Shown piece by piece: positions 17,433 through 25,448 of a DNA stretch of 64,000 nucleotides. A program made the position numbers and the translations under genes. A model generated the notes under the pieces. It ran no database searches, had not been told where the DNA came from, and saw nothing but the letters and a program-made list of their open reading frames with translations. Source of the stretch: Corynebacterium flavescens (GTDB lineage: Bacteria; Actinomycetota; Actinomycetes; Mycobacteriales; Mycobacteriaceae); NCBI RefSeq assembly GCF_008693105.1, contig NZ_VXKK01000046.1:1-64000 (forward strand). Reading direction: 5' to 3'. The first letter of the stretch is position 1. Each line of letters opens with the position of its first letter.

Positions 17433-17486
17433 CCCCGGAGCGATCCCTGCGTTTTAGACGCATATCACCGGGGTTATTGATTTTTT
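17433..17486 (+). terminator. Rho-independent terminator-like nested hairpin on the + strand
   Basis: CCCCGG (17433-17438) pairs with CCGGGG (17468-17473), enclosing a second perfect hairpin TGCGT-TTTAG-ACGCA (17448-17462). A T-rich run ending in TTTTTT follows. No annotated rightward gene lies immediately upstream, so the RNA it would terminate is unexplained; it could also act as an attenuator for the small membrane protein downstream. Confidence 0.55.
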
Positions 17487-17523
17487 GGAGTGAAAGCCCT
17501 GGAGAATATGGCACTATTGTTCC

Positions 17524-17850
17524 ATGACATCGCTCTTGGTGCTCGCGGCCCTTATCGTCTTGACTGTCGCTGGGTCAGTCCTTCCGCGGCGGGCCAAGGA
17601 ACAGAGTCCCGGATTTCCCTGGTTCTGGGTAGTATTTCCCATCACCACCTTTGCCGTGGCACTCACCGTCTATTCATATCTCCCAATTGCGCCCCTGGGC
17701 ATGGACTACGGCTGGACTATGTACGCTCCCTTGTCTGATCCCCCTGCAGATTACGTTGATTCATTGTGGTCGGGCGAGATCCTGTGGCCCGTTAGCGCTG
17801 TTGCGGGCATAGGATTATCACTATGGGCTTGGCGCCGCGGGCGAGCCTAA
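17524..17850 (+). CDS. Small three-helix membrane protein, copy 1
   Basis: 108 residues with hydrophobic helices at about 4-20, 33-53 and 86-103, and basic residues after the first and last (PRRAKEQ, WRRGRA). No family recognised. A close paralogue lies 1.6 kb downstream at 19154, and the two copies flank the CobW-family gene. The membrane frame is chosen over the overlapping frame because the paralogues keep it with mostly conservative changes and clear helices. Its stop overlaps that of the convergent CobW-family gene by 3 bp. Confidence 0.7.
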   Translation: MTSLLVLAALIVLTVAGSVLPRRAKEQSPGFPWFWVVFPITTFAVALTVYSYLPIAPLGMDYGWTMYAPLSDPPADYVDSLWSGEILWPVSAVAGIGLSLWAWRRGRA

Positions 17851-19058
17851 TTTGGTACTTCACTGAGCCGAATTGCATCTGTGGGCCAAGGATCAACAAA
17901 GTCCTCGCCGTTTAGCCACGCTTCTACCTCTTTTGCTGTGCACAGGCACGTGAGCAGAAGTTGATGGAATTGCGTGGTTTCCTCTTTTTCTCCCAGCAGC
18001 GTGATGCTGGTGCGCCGGTCTCCGAATACCGGATCGATCTCGGCGACAATCTTTGACAACTCGCTGCGCTCACGCTCGCTGAGCCTACTGGGTTCATGCG
18101 TGAGTACGCCGGCCTTCCAATAGTTGAAGAACTCGAGGTTGATTGCTCCTCCCGCTTGGTTCCATAAGAGGATGCGATCATCCCTGCCTGGCAGCCACGT
18201 TAGGCCCTTGCTGCGATACAGGGCCTGGGGGAGTGCGGTATTAAACGCTTCCCACAGCCGCTGCGGGTGAAAGGGGCGGGGATCATTGATTACCGCGGAA
18301 ACTATGTTTGCCTGCTCCGGGAATCTACGGTCCCGCTCTTCTAGTTCGCTGCCGAGGAGCTCTACCCGGTGAAAATCATAGGCTGGATAATCCAGGACTT
18401 GTCCGAGGTGAATGTTGGCAAAGTGCAGCGCGGTGATTCCCACGAAGGGATTGATCGGCGAGATAGCTTCCGCTATTTCCCTCGCCTGCCCAGGGCGCAG
18501 CTTATCCACCTTGGTGAGGTAGATTTCTGAAGCAAACATCAGCTGCTGCGCAATGAGCATCTCGATGCCCTGTTCGCCCGTCTCCAATTGGCGGGAAACC
18601 GCAGGAAAGATTGCCTTTCCCCCTGAGAAGTCGCTGCGCAATGAACCGGCGTCGACAAGCGAAAGAAACCCCCGGAGTTGCAGACCGGGGTGGGCTTCTA
18701 GCGCCTTGATGAGCGGCCAAGGCCGCGTACTACCTGAGGTTTCAATGAGGATGTGCTCGGGTTGCGCGCGCTCGATGAGCGTGTCACAGGCCGTGATTAA
18801 TGCAGGTAGCATCTCTGGGCCGTGGATGCTTCCACCACTGATACTGATGAAGTTTCCCTCGCTCTCACTCACCACCTCCGCGCCTTCAACGATAAGGCCG
18901 TCTACGTCGAGGCTGCTCATATCGTTGACGATTGCCGCCAACCTCAGCGGCGGTTCGCTCTTCGCTGCCTGAATGAGGAGGCTACGCAATAGCGTGGTCT
19001 TGCCGGATCCCAAAAACCCGTTGAGAACTGTAACCGGAACTTTCTTATTGACAGTCAT
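17847..19058 (-). CDS. CobW/COG0523-family GTPase, probable metal chaperone, lacking the CxCC motif
   Basis: About 403 residues from the ATG at 19058. The N-terminal G domain has the Walker A NGFLGSGKT at residues 13-21, a switch region VNDMSSLDVD near 44-53, LIETSGSTRPW (G3-like) near 125, and LTKVDKL (G4-like) near 180. The C-terminal CobW_C domain ends the protein. In typical COG0523 proteins a conserved CxCC metal-binding motif follows the switch region; here the corresponding place reads GGSIHG (residues 75-80) with no cysteine. A palindromic Fur/Zur-type box covers the start codon, so expression is probably induced by zinc shortage. Function inferred: zinc allocation under deficiency. 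Two paralogous membrane-protein genes flank it. Confidence 0.8.
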   Translation of the reverse strand: MTVNKKVPVTVLNGFLGSGKTTLLRSLLIQAAKSEPPLRLAAIVNDMSSLDVDGLIVEGAEVVSESEGNFISISGGSIHGPEMLPALITACDTLIERAQPEHILIETSGSTRPWPLIKALEAHPGLQLRGFLSLVDAGSLRSDFSGGKAIFPAVSRQLETGEQGIEMLIAQQLMFASEIYLTKVDKLRPGQAREIAEAISPINPFVGITALHFANIHLGQVLDYPAYDFHRVELLGSELEERDRRFPEQANIVSAVINDPRPFHPQRLWEAFNTALPQALYRSKGLTWLPGRDDRILLWNQAGGAINLEFFNYWKAGVLTHEPSRLSERERSELSKIVAEIDPVFGDRRTSITLLGEKEETTQFHQLLLTCLCTAKEVEAWLNGEDFVDPWPTDAIRLSEVPN

Positions 19059-19066
19059 TGTCAATA
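19046..19066. promoter_or_regulatory. Zur-type 10-1-10 operator over the CobW-family start codon
   Basis: A 21-bp palindrome with arms TATTGACAAT and TATTGACAGT (reading each arm inward) around one central base matches the 10-1-10 layout of Fur-family boxes. It covers the ATG at 19058. TATATT at 19071-19066 (minus strand) lies 7 bp before that ATG, so the message is probably leaderless and the box would block the promoter and transcription start. Confidence 0.65.
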
Positions 19067-19153
19067 ATATAGCGGGGAGATGCCCCTGATGGCCAGTGCC
19101 GCAGCCGAGAATGAACCGCACATTAGGACTGGAGAATATGGCACTATTGTTCC

Positions 19154-19480
19154 ATGACATGGCTCTTGGTGCTCACGGCGCTTATCGTCCTCGGTGTCGC
19201 CGGGGCGGTCCTTCCCCGGCGAAGCAAGCAACAAAGTCACGGATTTCCCTGGTTCTGGGTAGTATTTCCCATCACCACCTTCGCTGTGGCACTCACCGTC
19301 TATTCATTTCTTCCGGTGGCACCCCTGGGTATAGACAGCGGCCCGAGTCCGTACGTCCCCTTATCTGAACTTCCTGAAGATCCCTTTGAGTCATTGTGGA
19401 AAGGTCAGATCCTGTGGGCCGTAACCGCTGTTGCGGGCATTGGATTATCACTATGGGCTTGGCGCCGCGGGCGCATATAG
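19154..19480 (+). CDS. Small three-helix membrane protein, copy 2
   Basis: 108 residues, paralogous to the gene at 17524 along its whole length. Identity is highest in the second helix (GFPWFWVVFPITTFAVALTV) and the last helix (AVAGIGLSLWAWRRGR), with a divergent hydrophilic loop between. At DNA level the 30 bp before and at the start codon are identical to copy 1. It diverges from the CobW-family gene, with 95 bp between start codons, so Zur may also affect it. Function unknown. Confidence 0.7.
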   Translation: MTWLLVLTALIVLGVAGAVLPRRSKQQSHGFPWFWVVFPITTFAVALTVYSFLPVAPLGIDSGPSPYVPLSELPEDPFESLWKGQILWAVTAVAGIGLSLWAWRRGRI

Positions 19481-19557
19481 ACCTTCTACAAAGGTAGTTG
19501 TTGCGCACGCGGCTTGGTACACACCTGGGAAATGCGAAAGCTCGATAAGCTCTCCTA

Positions 19558-20241
19558 TTAAGGGCGGCGCAGGAAACCAGATCCCACCCCCAGCGCTATA
19601 ACCAGCACGGGGAGACAGAAGATGAGTACCCCGGGGTAGGGGGCGGAAACCTGGATGCCGAGCGCAGCTATCACCACCAGGGCAAGCGCGAGCAACACCA
19701 CTCCACCCAGGACCAGGGCTCCGCCTGTGCGCCTGCCACGAGCGCCGAAGATCCCGCCAAGGACCGTGCCAACCCCGGCGGCAGTGATGAATACTACGAA
19801 GAGACATAGCAGTGTGAGGACCACTGTTGTCAGGTCCATGCCTGAATCACTGACCCAGTACATCTTTCCGTTGGTGTCCAGCATGGTCGCGGAACCATCG
19901 ATGACCAGGAAGCTATCATAGCCCCGGTACCAGCGGTTATCCCTTTGCATCAAGGACATGACCAACGCCACCGCGAGGGTGAGGAATACGCTGAAGCCCA
20001 GTGCAACTAATGCGGCCGATCGCACCCAGCGTTTAGTGGAGAGCTGATACTCGCGCAGGTGAATGGAGTCTGCAGCGGTGATCCCAAAGAGCACCGCGGA
20101 GGCGAGAATTGCCAGCATGGTCCAGCTGGAGCCACTGCCGATGATTAGTCGCCCGCAGGTGGCGCCCAGCGCTATCAGCGCCGCTGCCAGGATGAAGCCA
20201 CGCGGGGAGGAGGCCAGGAAGATGGGTGGACGGAAGGTCAT
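19558..20241 (-). CDS. ABC transporter permease-like membrane protein
   Basis: 227 residues with about six hydrophobic helices (near 15-30, 35-55, 75-95, 130-150, 165-190 and 195-220). The loop between helices 3 and 4 contains YDSFLVIDGSATMLDTNGKMYW. No canonical permease motif is visible; the assignment rests on its place as the last gene of a GntR-ATPase-membrane protein operon, overlapping the ATPase by 4 bp. Substrate unknown. Such operons (YtrA type) often respond to cell-wall stress or antibiotics. Confidence 0.65.
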   Translation of the reverse strand: MTFRPPIFLASSPRGFILAAALIALGATCGRLIIGSGSSWTMLAILASAVLFGITAADSIHLREYQLSTKRWVRSAALVALGFSVFLTLAVALVMSLMQRDNRWYRGYDSFLVIDGSATMLDTNGKMYWVSDSGMDLTTVVLTLLCLFVVFITAAGVGTVLGGIFGARGRRTGGALVLGGVVLLALALVVIAALGIQVSAPYPGVLIFCLPVLVIALGVGSGFLRRP

Positions 20242-20999
20242 GATGAACTCCTTGCATTGAGGTGCGGCAGGAAGTCTTCTTGCCGCGCGGCATAGGTGGA
20301 AGATGCTGCGAGATCAATGAGCTCGTCCGGCGCCAGGTAGCTCACGCTCACGCCGGCATGGCGTGCAAAATCCGCCGCAGAGGGGCGAAGCTCGCCACTG
20401 AGTACCTGGCGGACACGTCCGCCGAGGCTGGTTTCCTCGAGAAGGCGATAGTCTGCCGATATCGCTGCAACCTCGCCTTTAGGCCCACTGAGAACGGGAT
20501 GCTTGCTGCGCAGCTCATCCAGGGAGATGGGCTCAGAAACCGTGTGCTCGTTGACGGTGCGTACGCGATCAACCAGTCCGGCCAGATCCTGGGAGTGCTG
20601 GGAGCTGAGCGTCACGGCGGCATTCTCCGCCGCAGTGACCAGTAATTCCCGCAGGTAGGAACGGTTATCCACATCGAGGCCGTTGAATGGCTCATCAAAG
20701 AGCAGCGTGGGTCTGCTTGAGGCGAGCACCGTGGCGCAAATGAGTAGCTGACGCTGCCCAACGCTGAGCTGGCGAAGGGAGAGCTCGGGGTCAAAGCCGA
20801 GGATCTCCTCGGCGTGGGACACGTCCAGGCCAGTCCACATGCGAGCTATGGTGCGCAGGTGGGCACGCGGCGTGGATCCGAAGAAATAGATATCGGCGCC
20901 TGCCTGTGCAAATGCGGCATCAGGGCTCAGGCTTAAGTGCTGGAGATAATACGTCTTTCCCGCACCATTGGGTCCGATTATTCCGGTTATGGGGTTCAT
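20238..20999 (-). CDS. ABC transporter ATP-binding protein
   Basis: 253 residues. Walker A GPNGAGKT at residues 9-16, signature LSVGQ near 77 (LRQLSVGQRQL), Walker B PTLLFDEP near 96-103 and the switch SSQHSQD near 133. The protein is short for the family and has a C-terminal extension of about 80 residues with no clear motif. It overlaps both neighbours by 4 bp (ATGA), indicating translational coupling with the GntR regulator upstream and the membrane protein downstream. Confidence 0.9.
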   Translation of the reverse strand: MNPITGIIGPNGAGKTYYLQHLSLSPDAAFAQAGADIYFFGSTPRAHLRTIARMWTGLDVSHAEEILGFDPELSLRQLSVGQRQLLICATVLASSRPTLLFDEPFNGLDVDNRSYLRELLVTAAENAAVTLSSQHSQDLAGLVDRVRTVNEHTVSEPISLDELRSKHPVLSGPKGEVAAISADYRLLEETSLGGRVRQVLSGELRPSAADFARHAGVSVSYLAPDELIDLAASSTYAARQEDFLPHLNARSSS

Positions 21000-21361
21000 A
21001 GCTCCTCCTTAGACATAAACTTCGCAATATCCTCATCGCTCAAGCCGAGTAGCGCGGCCTCCCTCTTCAGCGGGAGCACGAAGTCCCGGGCAAATTGCCT
21101 GGTCCGTTCTTCCCGGATGCGCCGCCGCGCGTTGGCACTGACGAACATGCCAAGGCCTCTCTTCTTATCCACCAGGCCCTCCTCCGATAACAACGTCATG
21201 GCCCGCGCCGATGTGGTGGGGTTGACTCCGTGAAACTCCGAGAGCTCCTTGGTTGAGGGTGCCCGTTCGCCCTCTTGCAGCTCCCCGGAGAGGATCATTT
21301 CCTTCAAATCCTCGGCGATCTGGGCATAGATCGGGCGCGAATCTGCAGAATTTATTCCCAC
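20996..21361 (-). CDS. GntR-family regulator, YtrA-like
   Basis: 121 residues from a GTG. A winged-helix GntR domain fills most of the protein (RPIYAQIAEDLKEMILSGELQEGERAPSTKELSEFHGVNPTTSARAMTLL). Only a short helical tail replaces a ligand-binding domain, the hallmark of the YtrA subfamily. It leads an operon with an ABC ATPase and a membrane protein and probably autoregulates it. Confidence 0.88.
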   Translation of the reverse strand: MGINSADSRPIYAQIAEDLKEMILSGELQEGERAPSTKELSEFHGVNPTTSARAMTLLSEEGLVDKKRGLGMFVSANARRRIREERTRQFARDFVLPLKREAALLGLSDEDIAKFMSKEEL

Positions 21362-21608
21362 ATCTATTCCGCCTTTCGCACTTCTTGTTTCTTGTTACTT
21401 GATTCTTGTTTTTGCTCTTTGCCTTTTGCTTTTTCTTTTGCACTTGTCCAAGGCCCTTCGCCGGGGCAACAGGCCTTCATTTGTCACCACACGCCGGTGT
21501 AGCGGTGTGTGGGTATGTGGGTTTACCACCTAGGTCATAAACCTATGCGGTTCTATGGAATCCGTCAAGAGCTCAGTGGAACGACGCATCGCCGCAATCT
21601 AGAAGATC

Positions 21609-21664
21609 TAAGGGTTATCCGACCGCAATACCTCAATGAGTGGTTAGATAAGAGTTATCCGACC
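21609..21664. repeat. Pair of direct repeats upstream of the fic gene
   Basis: TAAGGGTTATCCGACC (21609-21624) and TAAGAGTTATCCGACC (21649-21664) differ at one position and are spaced by 40 bp, about four helical turns. They lie 35-90 bp before the fic start and look like a tandem operator. The rest of the 21362-21698 intergenic stretch holds a low-complexity purine-rich tract (minus strand, 21380-21445) before the GntR gene and nothing else recognised. Confidence 0.5.
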
Positions 21665-21698
21665 ACCAATCGGCTTGGCGAGACTGGAAAGGTGTTAA

Positions 21699-22889
21699 AT
21701 GCCGCAATACGTCAAACAACGATGGATCCCCGAGTCAGGACCCGGCATTCCTCGCCGCGATAAGCAGGGCGGCGAGTACCGAGCTTTCGTTCCAGACCTG
21801 CTCAGTGGCAGCGCTTGGGTCATTCCTCCCGCGTTGGCAAAGCAAGCTGCCGAGGTGGAACGTGAGATACTTGCGCTCAGCAGGAACGATGCCTCCGGGC
21901 AGCTAGAGTCGATCGCTCGGCTGCTCATGCGTTCTGAGGCCATATTATCTTCCCGAATCGAGGGAATCGCACCACAAGTAGATAAGGTGGTCCTCGCTGA
22001 ACTCGCTCAGGACGAGGACGTGCGAGGCTTCAAGGAAAGTGCGGAGGCAGTTGCCAGAAACCTCAAGGTCTTAAGATCCATAGAGGAATCTTTCACCAAC
22101 GAACCGACTATCACCGTAGAGCTGCTGGAGAGATTTCAATCCGAGCTGCTGGGGGATAACCCCAGCATTCCGCGCGGTCTAAGGGAGATGCAGAACTGGA
22201 TCGGAGGCAGCAACCGCACACCCATCGGAGCCGACTTCATACCCCCACCGCCGGGCCAGGTGCGCGAACTAGTCGAGGATCTCTGCGCTTACCTTGACAG
22301 CGCACAGCACGGTTCCCTTATTCAAGCCGCGATAGCTCACGTGCAATTCGAGACAATCCACCCCTTTGCCGACGGTAACGGCCGAGTGGGGAGGGCACTC
22401 ATTCACGGGGTACTGCTCCGCCGTGGACTAACCCAACAAACGATCCTTCCCATTAGCTTGGTTCTCGGTACGTGGTCTCATAAGTACGTCGACGGTCTTT
22501 CAGCGTTTAGGGAAGGAAATCTCAGCGGCTGGCTGGAGGTCTTTCTCGACGCCGCCTCCGAGGCAGTCTCGCAGGCCTCGCTCATTGCGAAGCAGCTGGA
22601 AGAGATTCAATCAGACTGGATCCGCAGAGTAGAAGAATCACGGCGCTCCGATGGCAAGCAGCGGGCGCTGCGTTCTGATTCGATCGAGTCCAAGCTGTTG
22701 CGCGGCCTCCCAGCACACCCCATCCTCACTACCAAGGCGGTTCAACGCCTCTACGGCGTGACCCCAGGTAACGCACGCAAGGCTCTCGAAAGACTACAGC
22801 AAGCGGGGTTGCTACGGACCACAGTCCTTAACAAGCGGGGTGTCTTGGGTTACCACGCCGATGACATCCTGGACCTGCTTAGCCGTTGA
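21699..22889 (+). CDS. Fic family protein (probable AMP-transferase)
   Basis: 396 residues. A Fic_N-type N-terminal region contains SSRIEG near residue 88, matching the inhibitory (S/T)xxxE(G/N) helix of class II Fic proteins. The Fic core carries HPFADGNGRVGR near residue 225, the canonical active site with catalytic His. A C-terminal winged-helix segment (TTKAVQRLYGVTPGNARKALERLQQAGLL) follows. Family members transfer AMP to target proteins. GGAAAGG precedes the ATG by about 7 bases. Its 3' end overlaps the convergent aldehyde dehydrogenase gene by 11 bp. Confidence 0.92.
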   Translation: MPQYVKQRWIPESGPGIPRRDKQGGEYRAFVPDLLSGSAWVIPPALAKQAAEVEREILALSRNDASGQLESIARLLMRSEAILSSRIEGIAPQVDKVVLAELAQDEDVRGFKESAEAVARNLKVLRSIEESFTNEPTITVELLERFQSELLGDNPSIPRGLREMQNWIGGSNRTPIGADFIPPPPGQVRELVEDLCAYLDSAQHGSLIQAAIAHVQFETIHPFADGNGRVGRALIHGVLLRRGLTQQTILPISLVLGTWSHKYVDGLSAFREGNLSGWLEVFLDAASEAVSQASLIAKQLEEIQSDWIRRVEESRRSDGKQRALRSDSIESKLLRGLPAHPILTTKAVQRLYGVTPGNARKALERLQQAGLLRTTVLNKRGVLGYHADDILDLLSR

Positions 22890-24294
22890 TGATGTGCGGG
22901 TAGGCCAGCCCCTTGAGGCCCTCGGTGCCAAACTCGACGCCGTAGCCGGAGGACTTGATCCCGCCGAAAGGCACGCGCGGATCCACTGCACCGTGGCTAT
23001 TGATCCAGGTGGTGCCTGCCTCTAGGCGGGCGGCAACCTCGCGGGCCTTCGCGCGATCGGAGGACCATACCGAGGAGCCCAGGCCCACATCGAGCTTATT
23101 GGCCTCCTCGATGGCCCAATCCAGATCCTCGTACTTGATAATCGGAAGCGCGGGGCCGAATTGCTCCTCAACTACGAGCGGGTTGTCCGGGTCAATATCG
23201 GCAACGAGGGTGGTGGGGTAGAAGTTGCCCGGCGCGCCGTAGTCCGGGTCCGCGCCGACAAGCACGCGCGCACCGGCCGCGGTGGCTTCCTTAACGAGGC
23301 GGTCGACGATATCGAATTGCTGCTTATTCTGCAGCGGCCCGAGTACGTTTTCTTCCTCGAGTCCCACGCCCATGGGGGAGGCCTGGGCTACGGCGACGAG
23401 GGCGGCACAGACGTCATCGTAAAGCGCGGCGGGAACATAGAGGCGTTTCATCGCCGCGCAGGTCTGGCCGGTGTTGATGAACGCACCCCAGAAGAGATCG
23501 CCGGCGATAGCAGCAGGATCGGCGTCCTCGAGGACGATACCTGCATCATTGCCACCCAGCTCCAGGGTCAGGCGCGTGAGACCCTGGGCGGAGGCCTCCA
23601 CAATCTTCTTGCCCGTCGCCGTGGAACCGGTGAACATGAGCTTGTCGATGCCCCCGTGCGTACTCAACGCAGCCCCCACCTCGCCGCCACCGGCCACGAC
23701 CTGCACGAGATCCTCTGGAAGCACCGTGTTAATGACCTTGACCAGCGCCAACACGGAAAGGGGAGTGTACTCCGAGGGCTTAATCACCACGGCATTGCCC
23801 ATGCGCAGGGCCGGTGCGATCTGCCACACCGTGATCATCATGGGCCAGTTCCACGGACCAATTGCGCCCACGACGCCGAGCGGGCGATAGGACACGGTGG
23901 CCGTGATGTCATCGTCGACCGCCGTGTAATCAGGAGAATCGAAGGAGGCGGTGGCGCGTAGCCACGCCGCACACGCGCCCACCTCGAAGCGGGCATTGGG
24001 CCCATTGAGCGGCTTGCCCTGCTCGCGGGAGAGAAGCTCAACGAGGGCCTCGCCGGAGGCCTCGATGGCATCCGCGGCCTGCAGGAGTAGCTGGGAACGC
24101 TCCGCGTCACTGAGCCCAGCAAACTCGCGCTGGGCGGCACGCGCCGTGCTCACAGCCTCATTAAGATCCTCAACCGTGGCCTGGCGGTACGTGCCCACCA
24201 CCTCATCCGTGGCGGGGTTGATGATCTCCGTGCCAGAATCTGCGGTGATTGCGGCGAGGAGATCGGCGTAGGTGGTGTGGGGGTTGTGAGTCAT
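22879..24294 (-). CDS. NAD(P)-dependent aldehyde dehydrogenase
   Basis: 471 residues, full length for the family. The substrate-channel motif LTLELGGNDAGIV gives the general-base Glu near residue 240, and INTGQTCAAMKRLYV the catalytic Cys near residue 275. The cofactor-binding region GPWNWPMMITVWQIAPALRMGNAVVIKP lies near 140-170. It oxidises an aldehyde to the acid; the substrate is not determined. It is divergent from an AraC-type activator and lies next to a GMC alcohol oxidoreductase, so it may handle the aldehyde formed by that enzyme. Confidence 0.9.
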   Translation of the reverse strand: MTHNPHTTYADLLAAITADSGTEIINPATDEVVGTYRQATVEDLNEAVSTARAAQREFAGLSDAERSQLLLQAADAIEASGEALVELLSREQGKPLNGPNARFEVGACAAWLRATASFDSPDYTAVDDDITATVSYRPLGVVGAIGPWNWPMMITVWQIAPALRMGNAVVIKPSEYTPLSVLALVKVINTVLPEDLVQVVAGGGEVGAALSTHGGIDKLMFTGSTATGKKIVEASAQGLTRLTLELGGNDAGIVLEDADPAAIAGDLFWGAFINTGQTCAAMKRLYVPAALYDDVCAALVAVAQASPMGVGLEEENVLGPLQNKQQFDIVDRLVKEATAAGARVLVGADPDYGAPGNFYPTTLVADIDPDNPLVVEEQFGPALPIIKYEDLDWAIEEANKLDVGLGSSVWSSDRAKAREVAARLEAGTTWINSHGAVDPRVPFGGIKSSGYGVEFGTEGLKGLAYPHIING

Positions 24295-24448
24295 TTTCTC
24301 TTCCTTCTTCCTTGAGGCTGCTCGAATGGATGCGTGAACTAGTCGGTAGCGGAGTTGAAACTAGCAAAGCGGCGTGCCGGTTATGATGCCATGGGTGCCA
24401 ACAGTGTCGCCGCACCCCTTCAATGTTATCTGTGACACTTTGCACTTC

Positions 24449-24477
24449 TTGACTAAGCGTGCACACACATTGACTAC
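24449..24477. promoter_or_regulatory. Candidate AraC operator in the aldh/araC intergenic region
   Basis: TTGACTAAGC followed by GTGCACACACATTG resembles the sequence TGTGACTACG-CACACGTATTG at 27076-27096 upstream of the GMC oxidoreductase. The shared elements are TGACTAnGC, CACAC and ATTG in the same order. Both lie about 90-180 bp before leftward genes. The site is inferred from two examples only. Confidence 0.35.
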
Positions 24478-24509
24478 TACTGTGCCATAGCTCACGTTAT
24501 AGTTCTTAT

Positions 24510-25448
24510 ATGCCTAACACTGCCATACGCCGCTTCGATCTGGCCTCCTGGCGCACCACTGCGTGCCTCTCCTTTGGCAAGCTCGACGTCGCTGCGGCCA
24601 CCGCCCCAGCGCAGCCTTTCTGGGCGGAGCTCTTAAGCACCGCGGTCGGGGACATCTCCCTGTTCGACATGCACACCGCCGCCCATTCCGTCTCCCGCCC
24701 GGCGTCCTATATCTCCACCGCTGACACCAGCTTTTGTAAGCTCAGCCTGCAGCTCGAAGGAAGCTCCAGCCTTACCCAAGACGGGCGAACCTGCCACCTT
24801 CTACCCGGCGACCTCGCGCTCTACGTCACCCAACGCAGCTACACCCTGGACTACCCGGGACAGCAGCACTCCCTGGTGGTCCACTTCCCGGAACGCCTCT
24901 TAAACATGTCCCCGCACCAGGTCAAAAGCATCACCGCACGGCCTATCTCCCGCAACCACGGGCTGGGCAAGGTCGCCGTCCCGCTTTTTGAACAGCTGGC
25001 CAATAACATCGACGTTCTGCGTGGCCCCCACGCCACCGCCTTGGTACATTCAGCGCTCAATGTGCTCGTCTCCGTCTTGTCCTCTGAACTACAAGCCCAA
25101 GACCCCGTCCCCGAGAACCTCCTTTTCACCCAGGCCCAGGCCTATATCACGCAACACCTGGGCAATGATGAGCTCTCCCCACACACCATTGCCGCAGCGC
25201 TCTTCGTCTCCGTGCGCCATCTCCATGCGCGCTTTGCCGCCGAGGGACTATCAGTGTCCACCTATATCCGCACCCGCCGCCTCGAGTGCATCCGCACCGA
25301 GCTGGCAGATCCCCTCCACACTCAAGAATCCATCGCCACCATCAGCTCCCGCTTTGGCCTGCACGATCCCTCGCACTTCTCGCGCATCTTCAAGGCCGAA
25401 TACAAAGAATCCCCGAGCGCCTATCGCTCGAGGATTGTGCACTGCTAG
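24510..25448 (+). CDS. AraC-family transcriptional activator
   Basis: 312 residues. The N-terminal half (about 1-190) resembles the AraC_binding_2 (FeaR-like) sensor domain (YISTADTSFCKLSLQLEGSS, LLPGDLALYVTQRSYTLDY). The C-terminal AraC DNA-binding domain (about 205-305) has two helix-turn-helix units (HTIAAALFVSVRHLHARFAAEGLSVSTYIRTRRLE and IATISSRFGLHDPSHFSRIFKAEYKESPSAYR). It probably activates the divergent aldehyde dehydrogenase gene and perhaps the GMC oxidoreductase. Its 3' end overlaps the GMC gene by 4 bp. Confidence 0.9.
   Translation: MPNTAIRRFDLASWRTTACLSFGKLDVAAATAPAQPFWAELLSTAVGDISLFDMHTAAHSVSRPASYISTADTSFCKLSLQLEGSSSLTQDGRTCHLLPGDLALYVTQRSYTLDYPGQQHSLVVHFPERLLNMSPHQVKSITARPISRNHGLGKVAVPLFEQLANNIDVLRGPHATALVHSALNVLVSVLSSELQAQDPVPENLLFTQAQAYITQHLGNDELSPHTIAAALFVSVRHLHARFAAEGLSVSTYIRTRRLECIRTELADPLHTQESIATISSRFGLHDPSHFSRIFKAEYKESPSAYRSRIVHC

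Noticed and set aside
17490..17738. Alternative frame beginning MALLFHD in both small membrane-protein genes
   Set aside because: The frame is open in both copies, but the encoded protein lacks any hydrophobic or domain pattern and changes non-conservatively between copies, unlike the three-helix frame.
21165..21443. Lys/Asn-rich 92-residue open frame upstream of the GntR gene
   Set aside because: It arises from a purine-rich low-complexity tract and overlaps the GntR coding sequence in another frame.
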